Source of the DNA: Chlorobium sp.
Lineage (GTDB): Bacteria; Bacteroidota; Chlorobiia; Chlorobiales; Chlorobiaceae
Direction: 5' to 3'
DNA: 48,854 nucleotides
Assembly: GCA_028277485.1 (NCBI GenBank)
Contig: JANQGE010000120.1
Location: 1 to 48,854 of the forward strand
The notes under the pieces are model-generated. The model worked only from the letters and a program-made list of their open reading frames with translations. It did not search any database and was not told the origin of the DNA. Below, piece by piece: positions 41,910 to 48,852 of the stretch. How positions within the stretch are numbered: the stretch's first letter is position 1; each line of letters starts with the position of its first letter. The position numbers and the translations under genes were made by a program.

Positions 41910-42281
41910 TTAAAAAAAATTGGTAACCAAAGTTATACTGCTAGTCCAAAATATTATAGTCCAGATAATATCAATGCTCATCTTCTTCAATAGCGTTAAT
42001 AGATCTATTCTAGGATTTGCATCTTCTAATTGTATATCCCCTGCTTCCTGCCTATCCATGACCTCAAGAATCTTTCGGTAACCATAAAGATAAAACTCTA
42101 TGCCAAAGTTAAGTCGCTGCTGTGCCTCTTTAATATCAACGGCTCTTGTAAATGAGGATATAGTCACGACACCGACAAAATATGCAATCATTCTTATTAA
42201 GAGAGGAGTCCAAAGAAAGAAACCTAAGAATGTCCATGTTATCAGAACAATGCAAGTGACTAAAAAACGCATAAAATACAT
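41910..42281 (-). CDS. Hypothetical three-segment membrane protein, probable cassette gene
   Basis: This is a 123-residue protein with an N-terminal pair of membrane segments (about 5-45: CIVLITWTFLGFFLW and MIAYFVGVVTISSF), a soluble middle (DIKEAQQRLNFGIEFYLYGYRKIL), and a C-terminal membrane segment (IDIIWTIIFWTSSITLV). It lies immediately before the attC-like site on the same strand, the expected place for a cassette gene. The family is unknown. Confidence 0.58.
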   Translation of the reverse strand: MYFMRFLVTCIVLITWTFLGFFLWTPLLIRMIAYFVGVVTISSFTRAVDIKEAQQRLNFGIEFYLYGYRKILEVMDRQEAGDIQLEDANPRIDLLTLLKKMSIDIIWTIIFWTSSITLVTNFF

Positions 42282-42353
42282 AGCAGCCCCACATATTTAT
42301 TTCTTGATGAGAATGAGTTTTTCAAATCTTATTTGAATAGAATTCAAGAAAAC

Positions 42354-42473
42354 CTAATAGCTTGTCTGCCGAATCATCCAGGTGACTACTCCTTGAACAC
42401 GGAAATCCATATCTTTGGTGATCTCGATCGCGTTTGAATGAGGTCTATTCGGTCGGCTGTCGTTTTTTTACGG
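42354..42473 (-). pseudogene. C-terminal remnant of a UmuD/LexA-type S24 protein
   Basis: A minus-strand frame ends at a TAG (42354-42356) and reads SRPNRPHSNAIEITKDMDFR, VQGVVTWMIRQTSY. The pattern of PI-EI near a DMDF stretch followed by GVVTxxI is the end of UmuD/LexA S24 domains. The frame stops about 37 codons upstream and the catalytic Ser and Lys are missing, so only a tail remains. Confidence 0.5.
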
Positions 42474-42539
42474 GTATTAATGGTGTAATTTAAGCATATT
42501 GTTCATATCTGTTCAAAACTATTTATGCGAGAAGCTCCC

Positions 42540-42704
42540 ATGGATCACATCCAACTCGATGAACATGGCCAGGCCCGGCCTTTCATTATTATCGAAATCG
42601 GGCAAAAGCACTGAATTGTCTTCAAGGCATTTTAGAAGGGATTGTCTCTGATTCTATTGTCGATGAATCTGAAATTGCCTTTTTGGAAGCATGAATGAAC
42701 GACA
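42540..42704 (+). pseudogene. Degraded 5' part of the BRCT-domain gene
   Basis: ATG 42540 reads MDHIQLDEHGQARPFIIIEI and stops. Another frame continues KALNCLQGILEGIVSDSIVD, ESEIAFLEA, then TGA where a Trp would fit, then MNDSESLFQ. This matches the helical repeat used in the downstream ORF (LLGICKGIDADRKLDDDEIS). The gene appears to have lost its 5' frame by at least one frameshift and one stop. Confidence 0.5.
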
Positions 42705-43436
42705 GTGAGTCATTGTTCCAGAACAGGCTGTGATGCGCGCGAGCTGAAGTTTAAGGTAGAGGTGCTTTGTGAAAATCCCGTGGATTTCCAGGATGCGTTA
42801 CTCGATTTAATGCAATCAATACAGTTTTTAATTGAAACTGATGATCGGTTACAGCTCAAGTCAAATCCTGAAGATGCGATGGAAAATCTGTTGGGAATTT
42901 GTAAGGGGATTGACGCAGATCGCAAGCTTGATGATGATGAGATTTCGTATTTGGCAACATTTCTTGAAGAGAATACGCAGCTGCAGAGTTCTTGGCCAGC
43001 TTCGGGACTGTATGTGCTCATACGAGATATTTTGATGGATGGAATAATTACACAAAAAGAAAGAAGCACACTTCAGGAGTTTATCAGGTCGATTATTGGT
43101 GACGGGCTACCCCAAGGCGTGTTGGACCGAATGTCAACTGCTTTACCGGTAGATCATGGAACAGAGATCATTTTCCCGGACCGGTTGTTCTGTCTGACAG
43201 GGAAATTTCTTCATGGTGGGAGAAATGAGTGTAAGGAGTTGATTGAGGAACGGGGCGGTCTGGTTGCGAACACTATCAACAAGCGGTTACATTGTTTGAT
43301 TGTGGGAGCATTGTCATCAAAGGACTGGAGATTTTCGAATTACGGTAGGAAAATCGAGAAGGCAGAAAAGTACCGCGATGAAAAGCAGTGCATGATCCGG
43401 ATCGTTAGTGAAGAGATGTGGCTTGGGGCGATTTGA
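42705..43436 (+). CDS. BRCT-domain protein (N-terminal part probably lost)
   Basis: This is a 243-residue open frame from a GTG. Residues about 55-150 are two helical repeats resembling TerB-like domains (MENLLGICKGIDADRKLDDDEI and LYVLIRDILMDGIITQKERS). Residues about 160-243 are a BRCT domain of the DNA-ligase type: FCLTGKFLHGGRNECKELIEERGG, NKRLHCLIVGAL, KIEKAEKYRDEKQCMIRIVSEEMWL. BRCT domains bind phosphopeptides or DNA ends in repair proteins. The upstream 160 bases carry a decayed continuation, so the annotated start is probably artificial and the protein may be non-functional. Confidence 0.65.
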   Translation: MSHCSRTGCDARELKFKVEVLCENPVDFQDALLDLMQSIQFLIETDDRLQLKSNPEDAMENLLGICKGIDADRKLDDDEISYLATFLEENTQLQSSWPASGLYVLIRDILMDGIITQKERSTLQEFIRSIIGDGLPQGVLDRMSTALPVDHGTEIIFPDRLFCLTGKFLHGGRNECKELIEERGGLVANTINKRLHCLIVGALSSKDWRFSNYGRKIEKAEKYRDEKQCMIRIVSEEMWLGAI

Positions 43437-43504
43437 GGAGAGAAGGGAAAACGCACTAAGGAAATTTGTTTTGACGACCATATAAAAAGTAAATGGAGGT
43501 TTTT

Positions 43505-43834
43505 ATGCATAATGGGCTTTGGACCATAGAGTTTAGCTCTGAGAGTAATTTTTTCGGGAATGGAGTTTTAGTTCTTATCGAAGGGCGTCTATTAGGAGGT
43601 GATCATGGATATTATTACTCTGGAAATTATGAAATAAATGGTACTGACTTACATGGAAGAGTTAATGTGATTAGATACGATCCTAATAGCATATCTGTGT
43701 TTGGTGATATTGATAACTTTTCTTTGAACCTCGAAGGCAGTATTAGTGATAGTGAATTGATTGTTGTTGCGGGTGATGTAAATAATTCAAAAAATACTAT
43801 GCATATAACGGGAAAGAAAAAAGAGGAATTATAA
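43505..43834 (+). CDS. GrlR-like small beta-barrel protein, coupled to a RelA/SpoT synthetase
   Basis: This is a 109-residue protein beginning MHNGLWTIEFSSESNFFGNG, followed by VLVLIEGRLLGGDHGYYYSGNY and an alternating beta pattern to the C-terminus (LNLEGSISDSELIVVAGDV). The start motif (NGLWTIEF...G.GVLVL..G...GGD..YYYSG.Y) matches GrlR-type proteins, known in enteric pathogens as a negative regulator of the LEE secretion system, and common as unknown proteins elsewhere. GGAGG lies five bases before ATG 43505; the frame is open to 43493. Its stop overlaps the start of the next gene (TAATG). No type III secretion genes are present. An antitoxin-like role is only an inference from context. 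Confidence 0.7.
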   Translation: MHNGLWTIEFSSESNFFGNGVLVLIEGRLLGGDHGYYYSGNYEINGTDLHGRVNVIRYDPNSISVFGDIDNFSLNLEGSISDSELIVVAGDVNNSKNTMHITGKKKEEL

Positions 43835-44451
43835 TGATGAGATATAGTAACAATCTTCTTAAAGAGTACAATGAAAAAAGAGATGTTTTTAACAAGCTAT
43901 GCATAAAGGTAAAAAGTGTTTTATACGCAGAAATAAAGAAGAAAGGGATAAAAATCCATAATGTGGAATATCGAGTAAAGCCATATAGCTCTTTATCTGA
44001 AAAAATAATAAAGAAAAAGGTTGTTAATCCGTTTGTAGATATTCATGATATTGCGGGGGTTCGATGTGTTTGCTTTTTTAGGAATGATATTGACAAGATT
44101 CGTAAAATAATTAGAAATGTATTTGATGTTTTTGAGGAAGATGACAAAGCGGATGATGAAAAGAAAGACGTTTTTGGATATATGTCTCTTCATATTAAGT
44201 CAAAAATGAAAAATAATTCAATAAATAAATCGGATACTGCACTTATAGGATTGCCGTTTGAGATACAAGTAAGAACGATAGCTCAAGATGCATGGGCCGC
44301 AATTTCTCATCACCTTGTATATAAAAGAGATTCGAAAGGTTCGCTTCCGAAAGACTTAGAGCGAAATTTTAACGCAATCAGCGGGCTTTTTTATGTGGCG
44401 GACACTCATTTTTCGCTACTCAATCGAGATACGTTAAACGATAAGACATGA
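43834..44451 (+). CDS. RelA/SpoT-type (p)ppGpp-synthetase-domain protein, possible toxSAS
   Basis: This is a 205-residue single-domain nucleotidyltransferase. Motifs are VEYRVKPYSSLSEKIIKK (about 45-62, ATP-binding Arg/Lys/Ser), DIHDIAGVRCVCFF (about 69-82, catalytic Asp), FGYMSLHIK (about 114-122, G-loop Tyr), and FEIQVRTIAQDAWAAISHH (about 142-160, catalytic Glu and the ExQxRT motif). There is no HD hydrolase, TGS or ACT domain, so it is a small alarmone synthetase. Such proteins make (p)ppGpp or related nucleotides, or as toxSAS toxins pyrophosphorylate tRNA. One-base overlap with the GrlR-like gene implies coupled translation. Base composition is markedly AT-rich compared with queD and cysE to the right, suggesting acquisition. 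Confidence 0.82.
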   Translation: MMRYSNNLLKEYNEKRDVFNKLCIKVKSVLYAEIKKKGIKIHNVEYRVKPYSSLSEKIIKKKVVNPFVDIHDIAGVRCVCFFRNDIDKIRKIIRNVFDVFEEDDKADDEKKDVFGYMSLHIKSKMKNNSINKSDTALIGLPFEIQVRTIAQDAWAAISHHLVYKRDSKGSLPKDLERNFNAISGLFYVADTHFSLLNRDTLNDKT

Positions 44452-44747
44452 ACAGGTAAATCATGATTTATGATCACACTTAAATCATGAATATTTCTTT
44501 ACACCGTCTTCCTCACCACCCGCATTACCACTCCCTGCGCCTGAGAGAAAAATGAACTGTCGGCCGGGATGATGGGGTACTGGCCCACAGATGGTGAATT
44601 GGCTGAGATGGGGGTGAAAACATTACCCAGCAAAAAGCCCGGTCACTCCCGGGCTTTTTATTTATAGAAAATGGCTGGTAAAAAGATGAGTTTTGTATCG
44701 GAGCAGAATTCTTATTTCTATAAGGCTTTGTAAAATATTGTTTGATA
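44452..44747. other. Gap with a terminator and no gene
   Basis: Only short frames are present; the sole structure is the terminator at 44632-44662. Confidence 0.4.
44632..44662. terminator. Strong bidirectional-looking Rho-independent terminator
   Basis: A perfect 11-base stem AAAAAGCCCGG / CCGGGCTTTTT with a six-base loop is followed by T-rich sequence on the plus strand. It is preceded by A-rich sequence, so it can serve both strands. It lies 180 bases after the synthetase gene and 115 bases past the end of queD, which converges on it. Confidence 0.85.
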
Positions 44748-45176
44748 CTACTTTCCTTCATAATCCGCCCAGTTGTTCGGAGTCTCGTACCAGCGAAGGT
44801 TTTTGAGGGTGACGTTTTCCGGAAGATGGGGCTGTATCTGGTGGAAAGCCCACTTCGCTAGGCTTTCAGCGGTTGGTGGTTCGTCAGTGATCACCACACG
44901 TTTGTTCCGTTTTATGATAAACTCAAGGTCTTCATGGTCGTTTTTCCAGACGGCAAAACCATGGTCGAGCACGTTGTGAATGTGCTGCATCATGATGTCG
45001 TTGAGGAACTTGAAGTCCATCACCATGCCTTCCTGCGGGTCGTTTTCCCGATCGATAATGTTTCCTTCAACCGTGGCTATCACTGTGCCCCGGTGCCCAT
45101 GCAACTGGTTGCAGAAGGAGAAACTGTTGGGCAGCGTGTGGCCGTAGTCGAGCTCGATTTTTCGTGATATGATCAT
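44748..45176 (-). CDS. queD: 6-carboxytetrahydropterin synthase family protein (QueD)
   Basis: QueD converts dihydroneopterin triphosphate to 6-carboxytetrahydropterin in queuosine synthesis. The 142-residue protein has the zinc ligands in DYGHTLPN and NQLHGHRGTV (His about 13, 29, 31), GMVMDFKFLNDIMMQHIHNVLDHGF, and the catalytic Glu in DEPPTAESLAKWAF. LKNLRWYETPNNWADY closes the family pattern. I chose ATG 45176 (preceded by GAGGG) since it aligns with the family start; the frame is open 51 bases further. The related sepiapterin or PTPS enzymes are the alternative. cysE is transcribed divergently. Confidence 0.9.
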   Translation of the reverse strand: MIISRKIELDYGHTLPNSFSFCNQLHGHRGTVIATVEGNIIDRENDPQEGMVMDFKFLNDIMMQHIHNVLDHGFAVWKNDHEDLEFIIKRNKRVVITDEPPTAESLAKWAFHQIQPHLPENVTLKNLRWYETPNNWADYEGK

Positions 45177-45538
45177 CGATGTGAACCCTCGGTATGATAG
45201 TGTGTTCCGGAATGGCAAAGTGTACATAAAAAAACGGATTTCGCCAAGATGAGAGTAGCGACAAGTGAGTGGGAGAAATGAACGATAGAAGAGGGAAAGA
45301 GGAGGAAAGGAAACTTTCTACGGATAAAAGCTTTTATTGTGAGGGGATGCAGGGATATGCATCGGAAGTCGGGGCCGGAAAGGTAGTGACGGGTAATGGT
45401 GCTCGTAATCGGAAGAAACAGGAAAAATCGATGCCGGCGCCAAAATACTGGAACGGGAAGAAGAGTTTTGTGTATATACAAGAGGTGTTGGGAATCCCCG
45501 GCGGGTGGATAACGAACAACAAATTACACGCAGGAAAC

Positions 45539-46333
45539 ATGGCAGCAGAGCATATATGGTCCGTTATACGTTCGGAGGTGGGACGGGAAAGCGAACGTGA
45601 GCCCTGCATGAAGCATTTCTTGGAACAGCATATTCTTCATTTCGACAGCTTTGCTTCTGCTCTTGCCATGCTGCTTTCGGTCAAACTGGCGTCGAAGCAC
45701 TTCCCGCCCCAGGTGTTGCAGGATCTGTTCGATGATTTTTACGAGCAGAACCCTGAAGCCGTGGAAATGGCGGTATTTGATCTTACAGCAACACTCGACA
45801 GGGACCCCGCTGCGGTCAATTATTTCGAGATCATGCTGTTTTTAAAGGGCTTCCAGGCCCTTCAGGCTTACCGTCTGTCGCACTGGCTCTGGAACAGCGG
45901 CCGCAAGCCCATGGCGTACCTTATGCAGAACAGAATGTCTGAGGTGTTTGCTGTTGATATACATCCTGCGGCGAGGATAGGCAAGGGGATTCTTCTCGAT
46001 CATGCGACGAGCCTCGTTATCGGTGAAACCGCGGTGGTTGAGGATAATGTATCGATCCTGCATGAGGTAACGCTTGGAGGTACGGGCAAGGAAACCGGAG
46101 ACCGGCATCCAAAAGTGAGACGGTCTGTGCTGATCGGTGCAGGGGCGAAGATTCTCGGCAATGTCGAGATCGGTGAAGGCGCAAAAGTAGGGGCGGGCAG
46201 TGTAGTGCTGGAAAACGTTCCGCCGCACTACACTGTTGCCGGTGTCCCTGCGCAAATAGTCGGCAGAACTGAAGTTGCCGAGCCGTCATTGGACATGAAC
46301 CAGCGGCTGAGTGCCAATCGACACCAGGGCTGA
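45539..46333 (+). CDS. cysE: Serine O-acetyltransferase
   Basis: CysE acetylates L-serine with acetyl-CoA, the first step to cysteine. The 264-residue protein has an N-terminal helical domain (IWSVIRSEVGRESEREPCMKH ... YRLSHWLWNSGRKPMA). A left-handed beta-helix of hexapeptide repeats follows (VDIHPAARIGKGILLDHATSLVIGETAVVEDNVSILHEVTLGG in several pieces, then GTGKETGDRHPKV with catalytic His and Asp). It ends in AGVPAQIVGR. I start at ATG 45539 because AGGA precedes it and the length then equals the family's. The frame is open upstream to 45269, but those 90 residues are low-complexity and charged and look non-coding. Confidence 0.92.
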   Translation: MAAEHIWSVIRSEVGRESEREPCMKHFLEQHILHFDSFASALAMLLSVKLASKHFPPQVLQDLFDDFYEQNPEAVEMAVFDLTATLDRDPAAVNYFEIMLFLKGFQALQAYRLSHWLWNSGRKPMAYLMQNRMSEVFAVDIHPAARIGKGILLDHATSLVIGETAVVEDNVSILHEVTLGGTGKETGDRHPKVRRSVLIGAGAKILGNVEIGEGAKVGAGSVVLENVPPHYTVAGVPAQIVGRTEVAEPSLDMNQRLSANRHQG

Positions 46334-46343
46334 TATTGTGTTG

Positions 46344-47537
46344 TTACAATCGGAATCTTTCGGCTATTTTCGCCTTGTACGCCTCAAGCCTTTCGAGGAT
46401 CTCACCAAGATGATCTCCCCCGGTTTTTCTTAACAAAGCGTTGGCTATCACCGGTGCTACAACGGCTTCGGCGATAACGCTGCAGGCCGGTACGGCACAG
46501 GTGTCGCTGCGTTCTATGTGCGAAAGGTAGGCATCCATCGAAGTTGTGTCGAAGGATTGCAGGGGCGACATCAATGTGGCAATCGGTTTCATTGCTGCCC
46601 TGAGATGAATAACCTTCCCGTTTGTCATACTGCCTTCAAGTCCTCCCGCCCGGTTGGTTTTACGGACCGGGCCGTCTCCTTTGCCCGGGAAGAGTTCATC
46701 GTGCACCTGTGACCCGGGTTTTCTCGCATTTTCAAACGCCGTGCCGATCTCTACTCCTTTAACGGCCTGGATCGAGATGAGCGCAGCGGCAAGTTCGGCA
46801 TCGAGACGGCGGTCGTGCTGTACATAGGAACCAAGTCCCATTGGAACACCGGTGATGAACAGTTCAATAATGCCTCCAAGTGTATCACCATCCTCCCTTG
46901 CCTTGTCTATGGCGGCAACAGCATGTTCTTCGTTTTCTTTTTCGAGCATACGCACGCATGAGCTGTCGGCGGCTTTTGCGAGTGTTTCTGCCCCTGTGGC
47001 AAGCAGTGCCTGAAGGTGCGGGTCGGGCGATGTTTTCCCTGCAGGGCCTATGGAGGAGACGTAGCTGCCTATCTGGATGCCTGCGAGTCTGAGGAACACT
47101 TTCACAAGCGAACAAGCAGCAACACGTGCAGCGGTTTCACGTGCGGACGCACGTTCTATAACAGGGCGGATATCCTCGAAACCGTATTTTATCATACCGG
47201 CAAGGTCGGCGTGGCCGGGTCTCGGGACTGTTATTACCGGGGTATCTTCGTCAGGTTTCTCAAACTGGGCCATTTTTACCGTCCAGTTTTTCCAATCCCG
47301 GTTTTCTATCTGCAAAGATACAGGGGAACCGATGGTTTTTCCAAAACGGATTCCGGAGTGTACAACAGCCCTGTCGCTTTCGATTTTCATGCGTCCGCCT
47401 CTGCCGTATCCCTGCTGGCGGCGGGCAAGCTCATTGTTGATGTCTTCAGGAGAGATCGTTACCCCGGCAGGCAATCCTTCAACAATTGCTGAAAGCGCCG
47501 GTCCGTGAGATTCTCCTGCTGTGAAGTATCTGATCAT
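46344..47537 (-). CDS. aroC: Chorismate synthase
   Basis: AroC makes chorismate from 5-enolpyruvylshikimate-3-phosphate using reduced FMN, the last step of the common aromatic pathway that feeds trpE. The 397 residues contain MIRYFTAGESHGPALSAIVEG (catalytic His), RRQQGYGRGGRMKIESD, GHADLAGMIKYG with RASARETAARVAA, and RKTNRAGGLEGSMTNG. A C-terminal SFDTTSMDAYLSHIERSDTCAVPAC with the catalytic His and Asp follows. Length is as in Gram-positive and Chlorobiota enzymes. The gene converges on cysE with only ten bases between the ends. Confidence 0.97.
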   Translation of the reverse strand: MIRYFTAGESHGPALSAIVEGLPAGVTISPEDINNELARRQQGYGRGGRMKIESDRAVVHSGIRFGKTIGSPVSLQIENRDWKNWTVKMAQFEKPDEDTPVITVPRPGHADLAGMIKYGFEDIRPVIERASARETAARVAACSLVKVFLRLAGIQIGSYVSSIGPAGKTSPDPHLQALLATGAETLAKAADSSCVRMLEKENEEHAVAAIDKAREDGDTLGGIIELFITGVPMGLGSYVQHDRRLDAELAAALISIQAVKGVEIGTAFENARKPGSQVHDELFPGKGDGPVRKTNRAGGLEGSMTNGKVIHLRAAMKPIATLMSPLQSFDTTSMDAYLSHIERSDTCAVPACSVIAEAVVAPVIANALLRKTGGDHLGEILERLEAYKAKIAERFRL

Positions 47538-47616
47538 AGCGGGTTATTATAGAGAAAAGCCGGTTGCATGCCTGCAGCCGTGGGATATAGAGTACAGCGT
47601 TGGGTTTGGCGGCAAA

Positions 47617-48603
47617 TCAGGACAGCCTTTTTGCGGCTTCTTTTGCGTAATAGGTGAAGATAATATCGGCACCCGCACGTTTCATCGCAACCAGGGATTC
47701 CATCATAACCCTGTCGCCGTCTATCCAGCCTTTTTCGGCTCCGGCCATAACCATCGAATACTCCCCTGAAACGTGGTATACTGCAATCGGAACGTCAAAT
47801 CTTTCTCTGGTTCTGTAAACAATATCGAGATAGGCAAGGCCGGGTTTGATCATGACGATGTCTGCACCTTCCATGATGTCCAGCTCGATCTCTTTCATGG
47901 CTTCATGAGTATTGGCAGGATCCATCTGGTAGGTAGACTTGTCGCCAAACTGCGGCGCCGAGTGGAGTGCGTCGCGGAACGGACCGTAAAAGCTCGATGA
48001 GTATTTCGCTGCGTAGGAGAGGATGCCGACGTCGGAATGTCCGGCATCGTCAAGTGCTTCACGGATAGCTCCGATACGGCCATCCATCATATCACTCGGG
48101 GAAACCATGTCGGCTCCTGCTTTTGCATGGGATACCGACATCTTGCAGAGTACTTCAACAGTTTCGTCGTTGAGAATAATACCGTCTTTTACCAGGCCGT
48201 CATGACCGAAGGGAGTAAACGGGTCGAGTGCAACATCGGTCATGATATACAGGTCCGGTACGGCCTCTTTGATTGCGCGGATCGCACGCTGAATGATGCC
48301 GTTGTCGTTGTAAGCTTCGCGGCCGTCTTCGGTTTTTTCTTCCGGAATGCCAAACAGATCGATTGCCTGTATGCCCAGGTCCCAGAGCTCCCGGCACTCT
48401 TTTACCGCATTGTCGATAGAAAAGCGAAAACTGTTGGGCATCGAGGGAACCTCTTCCAATACGTTGGTTCCGGGGCAGACAAACAGCGGACAGACAAGAT
48501 CACTTTTTGAAAGTGTGTTTTCCTGCACAAGACTTCTGATTGCAGCGGTTCTGCGAAGCCTTCTCGGGCGGTGTACAATATTCAGTAAATCTGTCTGGCT
48601 CAT
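47617..48603 (-). CDS. hemB: Delta-aminolevulinic acid dehydratase (porphobilinogen synthase)
   Basis: HemB condenses two aminolevulinate molecules to porphobilinogen, feeding heme, cobalamin and bacteriochlorophyll. The 328-residue protein starts MSQTDLLNIVHRPRRLRRTAA and has DVALDPFTPFGHDGLV, where zinc enzymes have a three-cysteine site; here there are no cysteines, so it is the Mg/K-dependent type. The two active-site lysines are in LSYAAKYSSSFYGPFR and IVMIKPGLAYLD. I chose ATG 48603; the open frame reaches 48789 into a MITE, but those residues (beginning MYIEYMRISSTGQQSN) are element sequence. aroC lies 79 bases downstream on the same strand. Confidence 0.96.
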   Translation of the reverse strand: MSQTDLLNIVHRPRRLRRTAAIRSLVQENTLSKSDLVCPLFVCPGTNVLEEVPSMPNSFRFSIDNAVKECRELWDLGIQAIDLFGIPEEKTEDGREAYNDNGIIQRAIRAIKEAVPDLYIMTDVALDPFTPFGHDGLVKDGIILNDETVEVLCKMSVSHAKAGADMVSPSDMMDGRIGAIREALDDAGHSDVGILSYAAKYSSSFYGPFRDALHSAPQFGDKSTYQMDPANTHEAMKEIELDIMEGADIVMIKPGLAYLDIVYRTRERFDVPIAVYHVSGEYSMVMAGAEKGWIDGDRVMMESLVAMKRAGADIIFTYYAKEAAKRLS

Positions 48604-48695
48604 AACTCTGCGCGTGTTTTGTTTGTTGAAAAGCCAAAAATACGAAAATCTGGAAACATCATGAAGCTTTGTGAGTATAAAACTGCCAAACATAA

Positions 48696-48710
48696 GGGCA
48701 CCTCTATTTA
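48696..48710 (+). repeat. Left-end remnant of the element interrupted by the copy at 48711
   Basis: GGGCACCTCTATTTA is the exact element left end and stops where GGGTACC begins. The rest of this outer copy should lie just beyond the window. Confidence 0.7.
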
Positions 48711-48852
48711 GGGTACCTCTATTAATTTGTTGCGCGCCTTGATTACTTTGTTGGCCGGTGCTCGAAATCCTCATGTACTCTATGTACACTCCGGTTTCTG
48801 CGCTCCGTCCGCCTCGTACTCATGTCGCTCACGACAATTTATAGAGGTGCCC
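48711..48852 (-). mobile_element. MITE-like element, long form, at the right edge, inside a remnant
   Basis: This is a 142 bp copy on the minus strand with ends GGGTACCTCTATTAATTTG and ACAATTTATAGAGGTGCCC and the full long core. The 15 bases before it (48696-48710, GGGCACCTCTATTTA) are another element's left end, so this copy is inserted in an older one. The last two bases of the window (TT) would fit a TTTA duplication. Confidence 0.88.

Noticed and set aside
43505..43834. A type III secretion regulatory locus because of the GrlR-like gene
   Set aside because: No secretion apparatus or GrlA-like regulator is nearby; the coupled partner is a RelA/SpoT synthetase, so the enteric GrlR role does not apply.
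39590..44460. A prophage or ICE in the accessory block
   Set aside because: There are no integrase, terminase, portal, tail or conjugation genes; the genes are small unknowns with an attC-like site, which fits cassettes better.
45269..45538. N-terminal 90-residue extension of cysE
   Set aside because: The upstream frame is charged and low in complexity, lacks homology to the family, and a good ribosome binding site precedes the ATG at 45539.
1597..48852. The dispersed repeats as a CRISPR array
   Set aside because: The copies are far apart, differ in length and orientation, have inverted ends and target duplications, and no cas gene is present.
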